64,000 bases of DNA, from positions 142,550,501-142,614,500 of the forward strand of contig JASDFA010000016.1 in the NCBI GenBank assembly GCA_035772735.1, in the 5' to 3' direction. The position numbers were made by a program, and so were the translations under genes. The notes beneath the pieces are model-generated. The model was not told the origin of the DNA. It was given only the letters and a program-made list of their open reading frames with translations, and searched no databases. Below, one piece after another: positions 56,634 through 64,000 of this stretch; position 1 is the stretch's first letter, and each line of letters begins with the position of its first letter. Source of the DNA: Datura wrightii. Its lineage: Eukaryota; Streptophyta; Magnoliopsida; Solanales; Solanaceae.

Positions 56634-57232
56634 AGCCTTAAACGACATAGTATAGGTCTTAGGAACTTGTAAAATTATGAGAAGGCCCTTACTAATTCGC
56701 AGAAAAATAACTGCCAGGTGACCCTAACGGGTGACCTAACGACTCATCAGGATGGGCAACGACTCGTCGAGTCACTCATCAAGTACACTAGATAACAGAC
56801 CAGTTAAGGCTTATAAGGGGGGACTTAACATATCGTTCCTCAAGACCACAACTTGTGGTCACCTCCCATCATGTACACTATCTTATTCTTAATAAAATTC
56901 AATCTTCTTGCTCATGACTCACCTCACGTGTCATTGGGACTGACCACAAATCATGGGGTCCCTTTCGTTCGGTCCATTGGTCGATCCTCCCTTTGACTTC
57001 TGAACTTAACCCCACGTTAACCTGACGACTCATGGTGGCTGACCACGAGCCATTCCCATGCCCGTGGGAACCTCAAACCTACATCTAGTCAAGGCCTTCC
57101 CATGAGCCACCTGACGACTCGTGCGGTTTCCTCACAAGTCGTCTAATGTCTTGTCCTGCAACTGAAGCCTCATTTCCTAGATTTTCCCCATTTGACTCCC
57201 AGGTCTGATCCTTGGGTTCCCAGGGTATTAAA
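56634..57232 (-). repeat. Truncated outer LTR of H (about 599 bp)
   Basis: It matches 53899-54486 of the middle LTR, that is, only the first quarter of the LTR in element orientation. The deletion junction at 56634-56636 shares AGC between RNase H sequence and LTR sequence. The end has drifted: the plus strand reads TATTAAA where TATTACA is expected. Confidence 0.82.
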
Positions 57233-57237
57233 AAACT
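57233..57237. repeat. Target-site duplication of complex H, right copy (AAACT)
   Basis: Differs from 44373-44377 (CAACT) at one base. The C integrase resumes immediately after it. Confidence 0.75.
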
Positions 57238-58374
57238 ATCAGAAAGTGAAAGTCGGGCTTCAAAGGCTGGGAGGCGTACTTCAGGATATTAGAATTCCCT
57301 CTTGGAAGTGGGAATAATTTAATATGGATTTCATACAAGCCTACCTCATACTCGCCAACACTATGATTCTATTTGGGTTGTGGTGGATATGTTAACTAAG
57401 GCTGCATACTTCCTATAGCTCAAAACCACATATTCAGTGGATGATTATGCCAAATATTATATTCAGGAGTTGGTTCGACTTCATGGAGTGCCCTTATCTA
57501 TTATTTCAGACCAAGGTACTCTGTTTACCTCTTAGTTTGGGTGGTCTTTCCAAAAAGGGCTTGGGAATCAAGTTAAACTCAGCACAACATTTCATCCGCA
57601 AATGGATGGTCAGGTGGAGCGGATATTCCAAACTATCAAGGTCATGTTGAGAGCTTGTGTGACGGACTTTAAAGGTAGTTAGGATGATCACTTGCCCTTA
57701 ATCGAGTTTTCTTATAACAACAGCTACCACTCTAGTATCCAGATGCCACCATTCGAGGTTCTTTATGGGCAGAGGTATAGGTCACCCATCAGATGGTTTG
57801 AAGTTGGGGAAGCCGCTATGATTGGGCCTAATTCGAATCATGAGGCTATGGTAAAAGTTCAGTTGATAAGGGACAGGATGAAAATCACTAATAATCATCA
57901 AAAGTCATATGCAAATGTGAGAAGGAGAGAGTTGGAGTTCGAGGTGGACGATTGGGTATTTTTGAAGGTATCGCCCATGAAGGGAGTCATGCAGTTCGAA
58001 AACAAAGGAAAAATCAGTCCCCGTTATGTTGGTCCGTACAGGGTTATGAAGAGAGTTTTTAAGGTAGCATATGAGTTGGACTTTCCATTAGAGTTATCTT
58101 CAGTTCATCTCATCTTTCATGTATTGCTCTTGAAATAGTGCGTGGGGGATTCAGCTTTAGTCATCCCAGTGGAAAGTATTGGTGTGGGAGAATGCTCATC
58201 TATGAGGAAATTCCAGTTGCAATCTTGCATCGTCAGGTTCAGAGGCTGAGGAACAAAGAAGTAACTTCGGTGAAGGTATTATGGAGAAATCAACATGTTG
58301 TGGGAGCTAAAGCCAAAGTGGATATGATGGCTAAATACCTTCACCTGTTCCCTACCGGCTCAGTTTCAGGTTGA
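57238..58374 (+). pseudogene. int: Element C integrase core, C-terminus and chromodomain-like end
   Basis: After H the frame gives CQKVKVGLQRLGGVLQDI and NMDFIQ, then shifts. The core is traceable in other frames (VHSVDDYAKYYIQELVRLHG near 57440; IISDQGTLFTS near 57500 with the second Asp; FHPQMDGQVERIFQTIK with Glu near 57590). One long frame runs 57692-58138: LIEFSYNNSYHSSIQMPPFE, LYGQRYRSPIRWFEVGEAAM, FEVDDWVFLKVSPMKGVMQF and AYELDFPLELSSVHLIFHV, ending in a TAG. The chromodomain-like part EEIPVAILHRQVQRLRNKEV and VKVLWRNQHVVGAKAK is at 58200-58350. Confidence 0.83.
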
Positions 58375-58593
58375 GGTATCAGTTTTCTCCCTAATTCTCT
58401 TATCAGTTTCCCTGTTCAGCTCATGTGCACAAGCTTGATTTATGACATCATAGATGTATGTGATGTCTGAATTCGGTTCAACTATGTAGTCCTTTTCGGA
58501 GGTAGTCAGTCAGTCAGTTTTCGATTTAAATGATCAGTGTTTACATATGATGGTTGCATGTTTTTGAGTTTCTAACATTCGAGGATGAATGTT

Positions 58594-58609
58594 CCCAAGG
58601 GGGAGATAA
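58594..58609 (+). other. Element C polypurine tract
   Basis: CCCAAGGGGGAGATAA abuts the 3' LTR start. Confidence 0.85.
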
Positions 58610-60968
58610 TGTTATACCCCAGGAACCCAAGGATCAAACCCAGGAGTCAAAATGGGGAAAATGTAAAACTGGTGTTGCAGGCACAGAATGAGTCGTTGGA
58701 TGACTCGTGAGACCAACCCACTAGTCGTCAAATGACTCATGGGGAGGACCAACAGAGAGTAGAAAGTTTGGAGGAATAAGGGTTCCCCACGGGCTGGGAA
58801 TGACTCATAGGGTAGGGGAGAATAAATTTGGAAGGAGTCAGACCAGTTTACTTGAAAATTGGTGACCACAAGTTGTGGTCAGCCCTGACGAGCCGTTACA
58901 TGATCTTTTACAAGCCCAGGAGTTAGACAAGGTAGTGTACTCAACGAGCAACATGATGATTCATCCCCTCCAGTGACGAGTCATTGGGTCGTCCATTAGG
59001 ACCACCGGATAGTTATTTTCTACAAATTTAGTAAGGGTCTTTTAATAATACCTAAGTTCCTAATACCTATAATATGTTTTTTAAGGCTCGCTTTGCATGG
59101 TTTTAAGAGGGAAAACCTATTATAAGCTAATTCATTCTATGCATGCAAACTTAAGAGTTTACAGAGAATACTTAGAGCAAGTGTCTAAGGTTTCCATTGT
59201 AATCTAATCTTGGGCAACTAGAGAAGTGGTATAATCATCCCTCCCAGGTATGTAAGGTTATGAGTGGGTGTATCCTTCCACACCCATGAATAATTTCTAT
59301 CAAATCATGATAAATCACCTATGATCAAGTATGGGGTTTTCACCCAATTGCATAATTTTTCAATCTCTATAGATGGGTATGATTAGATTGTATTTATATT
59401 AATGAATTGCGAAGCTTGGGTGGATTTCTAAATTGTTTTCAATCCAAATTATGTTTTCCTAAATTATGAATTAAATGCCCATGGATGAGAAGTTCATGAA
59501 TGAAGAGAGTGATGATGAATGTATGATGATGACTAGATTTGATTATGAAAAGCATGTTTCTAAAGCTACCCATGATTATGATATTGTTTTCAAAATGAAT
59601 TTAATATATCAAAGTATGATAAAGCTTTGGGCAATGCCCACATGTTAATTTAAAATGATGATTTTTTCCCGGAATAAGCTTACCACATTGTTTGGAGTGA
59701 CATCTCCCAAATTTCACAATATTAGCTTGTAGTATGTTCCAAACTAAAGCTTCTCGTATGCATTAGTTCATAATTGAGATGTATGTCATTATAGATCTTT
59801 TTGAAAGACAATGTTGAGCTTCATTTTATATGATGTCGAGTTGATGCATGATTTCATTATTGAGCTCTGTCAAAAAACAATGTGGAGCTTCATTCATACG
59901 ATGTTGAGTTATGCATGATTTCATCTTGATCTTTGTCAATAGACGATGTTGAGCTTCATTATGATGTAGAGAATTGCATGTCTTGGGAGAAGAGTCTAGC
60001 ACCAAGCGGGCTAAGGTTCAATCACCCTATGCCCTAGAACTATATGCCAACATAGGTTGATACTATTATATTATTGGGACCTCCCTTGTGTGCTATCCCC
60101 GGCCTTAATGGCCCATGAGCTTTATATCTATATCATGGTAGTGTCCTTAGCCCTAGCAAAGTTTTGGATGGCTCTGCCCACTTGAGTGTAATAGTCGGGA
60201 CAACATAAGCTCTATCGTGGTATGTCGGTTAAGTGAAGAGTATCCCATTGTCTACATGATTCAAATTTTGATATTCATTATTCATGATTATTACTTTAAG
60301 CATGCATGTCATAAAAGCAAGGTTCGACACATCTTTCAGCTTTTCCATAAATGTCACATTTCAGCTTTAAGTGATTCGAGTCAGTTATGATGTTATGAGG
60401 CTAAGCATCGTCATATTATGATAAGATTTTTCAGAATGAATGTATGTAGTTCTTCCTCCAAGTTTGAAAGCTTATGATATATTATGAAATGTTTTAAAAG
60501 GATTATTTTACTTAAGCATTTTTACTTATCTTGCATACTCGGTACATTCCATGTACTAACCGCATACTTTCTATGCTTTATCATGTCATGATACAGGCCC
60601 TGGCTAGCAGCTCCATCCCCGATCTTAGTGAGCTTTCCAGAGTCCGTATCTGCTCAGGGTTTGGTGAGTCCTCATCTTTCGAGGACTAGACTTTCAGTTT
60701 CCTTTACGTATTTATGTTTCAGTATTTTTGAGTTAGTTGGAGTCTTGTTCCATCAACTCATTTAGATTAGAGGCTTTCAGGCCTATGTAAGTACTAGCTT
60801 CAGATGTATTCTGATATGATATTGTATGAGACTTCCACTGAGATTATGTTTATGATTTATTGAGTTTATTGAATAAGTTAGTTGAATGCTTATTCCATGG
60901 GTCCACTTGGGGTCTTTCGGGGTCCCTTGTCCCATGTCTACGATCCGAGCCTTCATTCGGGTCGGGCA
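58610..60968 (+). repeat. Element C 3' LTR (2359 bp)
   Basis: TGTTATACCCCAGGAACCC to TTCGGGTCGGGCA. The end differs from the family TGACA by small changes. It aligns along its length with 28461-30847, including the CCATGCATG-like block at about 59138 and the GACTCGT-type motifs at 58688-58995. Confidence 0.86.
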
Positions 60969-60973
60969 GTCAT
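60969..60973. repeat. Target-site duplication of element C, right copy (GTCAT)
   Basis: One transition from ATCAT at 28456-28460. Confidence 0.72.
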
Positions 60974-61146
60974 CGAGAACATTGGAACCAACAGACTACT
61001 CTTGACCTATATATGACGAGTGACCTCATGAGTCATTGCCAGTGGCAATGAGTCGTCAAGTCCTCCATCCCCTCTGCAGGTAATCACTAAAATTTTTAAT
61101 TTCATATACTCATATCTCACATCCTAATCATTATTCCCTAGGTACA
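60974..61146 (+). promoter_or_regulatory. D sequence resuming after C: end of candidate intron and leader of the downstream ORF
   Basis: It carries ATGACGAGTGA, CATGAGTCATTG and CAATGAGTCGTCAAG, close to 27430-27465, which supports its assignment to D. The acceptor TTCCCTAG ends at 61141 and is followed by GTACAATGG. An alternative acceptor, CTCTGCAG, ends at 61080. Confidence 0.55.
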
Positions 61147-63321
61147 ATGGCATCGAAGGAAAAACCAATGAAGGGCCCGACCAAGAATAGGGGCCGGAGA
61201 AGAGTCAACCATCGACTCACAGACTAAGGATTGATCCCTCAGCTTTAGAAGAGTTGAGTTGCTCTGTGGAGGAATACCAGATATCATAAGAGCAGTTAGA
61301 GAAGAGGTCGACCAGGGCTTGGACTAAATGCCCTAAAAATCCCACAACCTTAGTCGCCTCTCTGACTCAACTCACTAGGGATCCAACCAGCTGAGACGAA
61401 GGTAATGCTGGGGTCTCAGCTCCTATTTCCCCCAAGTGTGCTATAGCTGCGAAAAATACGGAGGGTCATGATGAATCAAGTGCCCAACAGGGGGCCACGG
61501 ATTATGAGATGACTGAGACTTCACACATATCCACTGATCTACCACAAATGGTGAGGAGATAGTATGTTCCAGGCATGCGAGACATCTACAACAAAGACAT
61601 AGCTCCTACTGACAAGGGCCACCCAAAGAGAAGTATTTATGAGGAGCCCCCACTGGTCATCATAGGGCTCAAGGATCTCCTCGAGATTCGGATACTGTTC
61701 GATAGATACCAGTTTGAGTGTTTGAGTGAGCCATCCGGGAGGTATAATTCTTCCTTAGTAAGAGAGATCTATTCTCCATATGCAGCTACATTACAACAGT
61801 AGGCCATGGGAGGCAAAAATTGGAGTAAAAAGCCTGCACTAACCCGGGTGATGGTAAGGGAGACACCCGTGGATATATCTAAGCGCACCATCTCTCATAA
61901 TTATATGGTCTAGATTATGAGCCCCCAATGAACATTGATGAGTTTGATCATAGGTTGAGTGAGCTCTAAAAAGTAAAGATCAAGAAGTTGAGCCACGATG
62001 AAAGAAAGAGACAATATACTTGGCTGGCGTGCAGCATGGCCACTCGAGGTGCGTTAGTGGAATGGCTACATGGCTCGGAATCCAAAATCAAGAAGGCTAC
62101 TCTAAATTTTTAGGAAAAACTTTGATGGTTACTAGTTCGACACAGACTAGTACCTACTAGCAATAATAATATGGTTTCACCGGACAGGGCGACACTGGTC
62201 GCAAGCATTATGGAGGATATGCTATCAACTTCCTAAGATATATAGATAAGGAGATCTAAGAGTGAGCTATCATACACAGCATCAACATTCCCTTCCCATT
62301 CCTCATAGCTCGGATCAGTAAGGAGTCCCAGGTGCCGGAATTGCCATTCGTAGATCAGAGAGTGGTGGTCCACAAGATTACTAATATCGAGTTGATAAGA
62401 GATGAGATAAACCCGGTGTCGACAGCTAGGAGTCAGTCTGCCATATCCACTGGGGCTTCATTATTAGCAGAAGCATTGAGCAGAGGTATTCAGACTAAGG
62501 CTATGAGATTTACAGAGTTTGAGGCAAAGCCTTCTGAGGCCCGAGAGACTGGTAGCCAGCCTAATGCTACCAATGCAGCTGATACTCCATCACCCACCAA
62601 GGTCCCAGAGTCTTCATCCACTACAGCAGTAGCTCACCCACCTGTTCCAACCTCTCGTGCTTCACCAGCCGGCCTAGTCAAAATCTCGTAGGAGTTTCTT
62701 ACAAATATTTTTAGGCGGCTAGTAAAAGACGAAAAACAGCAGGCGCACACGAAACTTCAAGTAAAGGTACTGATGAAGCAGGTTAAGTCATGGGTCACGA
62801 AAGAGTTGGAGGGGCTCTCCTGGTCATTGCATGATAGATTGGATGCCTTTGAAAGGCGGATGGATGAGCACCTTGCTCAATTACAGGATCTTGAGTTATC
62901 TAGATGGTACACAGAGGTGGTGACACATAGAGCTGAGGTGTGGGAGCTGTCCGCATGAAAAATTTCTACTATCACACCACCTGTGCTTCCAGTGGTAGCT
63001 GATGAGAGTGAGGAGGATCTACCTCCTATGGTGGATTTCATCACTAAGGCGCCGATCGTTCATGACAAAGGGAAGAGACCTCGGGAGGAGGTAAGTGAAG
63101 ATAAAGGTGGTGATCTTCTACGTGAGTAGAAGAGGGAGAGAAGAGATATAGAGGCAACACTGCAGCTTTCAAGAGATGAGGCTCGAGAGAGGGCCAAAAG
63201 TGATGCTGTGAGAGCTTGTGGAGAGGATTCGAGCTCTATGGGGTCTGAGAGTGTGCCGGTTCATCGTGGTGTCATAGGTGTGGGGATTGGAGGTGTATCT
63301 GCACCCTCCACCGACTGGTGA
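61147..63321 (+). pseudogene. D downstream ORF (plant transposon-type/Athila 3' ORF), decayed
   Basis: The ATG at 61147 opens MASKEKPMKGPTKNRGRRRV. A stop follows at about 61225 and the rest is in fragments. Recognisable pieces are YVPGMRDIYNKDIAPTDKGH, IILFDRYQFECL-like sequence, SLVREIYSPYAATLQQ (61750-61800), and RETPVDISKRTISHNY (61860), a counterpart of REFYANW and RGQIVTL in B. A Ser/Thr/Pro-rich linker (62420-62690) precedes a coiled-coil-like segment, KQVKSWVTKELEGLSWSLHD and RLDAFERRMDEHLAQLQDLE (62776-62890), and a charged C-terminus ending TDW before TGA at 63319. Function is unknown; no membrane segment is clear. Confidence 0.72.
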
Positions 63322-64000
63322 AGGTGTCTAGGTCACATAGGTTTTTGTGTTTTCTTTGGTGTCAATCGAAAGAAAATTAGGTGAACTTAAGGAAGTCACT
63401 AACATGAATTTATTTGAAGTGATAATGTGATACCTCTCCTAAAATATTATTTACGTGTGTGTGTTAAGTAGACAAGCATGACCTTTATGAATCTTTTCAT
63501 GGAGTTAATACTATTAACATGTTTACCATTGTGTGATGGTACCTGAACTAGAAGTTGGTAGAAGTGATGATGTTAGTCTATGCATTGTGTGAGTAAGCCA
63601 TAGAGTTAGTTCTGCTGTGTGTGTCAATCTAGAACTTGCCGGGTCGGTCATACTTAGGTATAGGACGGGAAATTAGGAAAGGATCATAGGCTTTTTTTTA
63701 TGAATAGTCCACTTTAGCGTTAAAAGAACTGCCAAATGGAAATAAATATCTCTTGATCCCAATTTCGAGCTTAAATTGACCTTTCTTTTTGTTAAAAACA
63801 ATTCACCTTCCTACGTTGATTATAATGAACCTATTTTGTCCCTGGTCCCTCCTTGGACACTGTGAACCTCAACTTAGGAAAATTTCCTAAGTTGAGGGTG
63901 GCTACTATAGGGTTTCATAAGAAGAGTAGGGTGGAAAATAATTGAGGAATACAAATAAAAAGGTGGGTGAGGTGTGCATAATGAAGTCTGAAATTGAAGT
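63322..64000 (+). other. Non-coding 3' tail of D, cut by the window edge
   Basis: AT-rich. It matches F 14550-14720 and E 19130-19290 in reverse complement. The polypurine tract and 3' LTR expected further right are not in the window. AAGTTGAGGGTGG at 63889-63901 resembles the family tract but is part of the palindrome below and is not followed by an LTR start. Confidence 0.7.
63867..63897 (+). other. 31-bp perfect palindrome in the D tail
   Basis: CCTCAACTTAGGAAA, A, TTTCCTAAGTTGAGG: 15-bp arms around one base. The E counterpart is at 19109-19139. Confidence 0.88.

Larger units (their letters stand above)
44378..57232 (-). mobile_element. Complex H: tandem chromovirus with three LTRs (minus strand)
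   Basis: On the minus strand the order is truncated LTR (57232-56634), partial interior (56633-54487; RNase H to chromodomain and tract), full LTR (54486-51990), full interior (51989-46867; primer site, gag, pol, tract), full LTR (46866-44378). The middle LTR has a tract on one side and a primer site on the other, so it serves both units, and no TSD separates them. The outer pair of 5-bp repeats suggests a single insertion site. LTR-LTR unequal recombination, or template switching before insertion, would give this structure. Confidence 0.85.
28461..60968 (+). mobile_element. Element C: Tekay/Del-like chromovirus, split by B and H
   Basis: Its own parts are the 5' LTR 28461-30847 plus the final A at 40672, primer site and gag-pol 40673-44377, the rest of integrase and tract 57238-58609, and the 3' LTR 58610-60968. 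Without B and H it is about 9.8 kb. LTR starts and primer site match H and G, so the three belong to one family. Coding is riddled with stops and frameshifts. Confidence 0.88.
14755..64000 (+). mobile_element. Element D: Athila-like retrotransposon, split by E and C, runs off the right edge
   Basis: Order is 5' LTR 14755-16335, primer site, gag (broken by E at 16652), protease, RT, RNase H, INT to about 27060, paired stem-loops, motif-rich non-coding sequence (broken by C at 28460), downstream ORF 61147-63321 and AT-rich tail to the window end. The 3' LTR is outside. Removing E and C leaves about 11.7 kb here. All genes carry stops and frameshifts. The DLGAI protease, MDDFSVVGDSF RT motif, GTTGCCGGGG-type primer site and an ORF downstream of INT fit the Athila clade. 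The clade name is inference. Confidence 0.88.

Noticed and set aside
63889..63901. The D polypurine tract followed by its 3' LTR
   Set aside because: The following sequence does not begin like the D LTR (TGTTATGCGTC) and aligns instead with internal tail sequence of E near 19090.

Overview
The window looks like plant nuclear DNA made almost entirely of nested LTR retrotransposons of the Ty3/gypsy superfamily. I see no host gene, tRNA, rRNA or CRISPR array. Two lineages are present. One is Tekay/Del-like chromoviruses: LTRs of about 2.4-2.7 kb ending TGACA, an initiator-Met-tRNA primer site (TGGTATCAGAG), gag-PR-RT-RNaseH-INT order and a C-terminal chromodomain-like segment. The other is Athila-like elements: LTRs of 1.4-1.8 kb, a primer site of the TGGCGCCGTTGCCGGGGA type, a DLGAS-type protease, and an extra ORF downstream of the pol position. 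This implies a repeat-rich eudicot. Solanaceae is my guess from general resemblance only.

Target-site duplications (TSDs) and broken reading frames resolve the nest. G (chromovirus, +, oldest) supplies the INT fragments 1-124 and 10630-11248 and a 3' LTR piece at 11494-12231. G is split in its INT gene by A (chromovirus, +, 125-10624, TSD CTCTT) and in its 3' LTR by F (Athila-like, -, 12232-14754 and beyond the window). F is split by D (Athila-like, +, 14755 to beyond 64000). D is split in gag by E (Athila-like deletion derivative, -, 16653-21730, TSD CTCAC) and downstream of pol by C (chromovirus, +, 28461-60968, TSD RTCAT). C is split at its LTR/primer-site junction by B (Athila-like, +, 30848-40666, TSD ATGAC) and in its INT gene by H (chromovirus, -, 44378-57232, TSD MAACT). 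H is a tandem unit with three LTRs. The deepest path is G > F > D > C > B or H, five levels.

All coding regions are damaged. Stops are often TAG where a CAG codon is expected, the pattern expected from deamination of methylated CHG cytosines. A is the most complete chromovirus but lacks 24 RT codons. H carries an Asp-to-Tyr change at the first RT catalytic aspartate. B keeps gag-protease and a downstream ORF of about 406 codons but has lost RT, RNase H and INT. E has lost all of gag-pol.

The most interesting signal is a cassette shared by B and D. Downstream of the pol position both have a pair of small stem-loops with an AGGCAA loop. Next comes a copy of the short dyad motif that the same element uses in its own LTR upstream of the TATA box. 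Then follow a TATA-like box, a CAAG|GTA donor, a candidate intron of about 650-700 nt (after removing the C insertion from D) and an acceptor 5 nt before an ATGG that opens the extra ORF. This suggests the ORF is transcribed from its own internal promoter and spliced. Other observations are an exact polypurine-tract-like 12-mer present three times around the B ORF, and a 31-bp palindrome near the 3' end of D and E with paired base changes.
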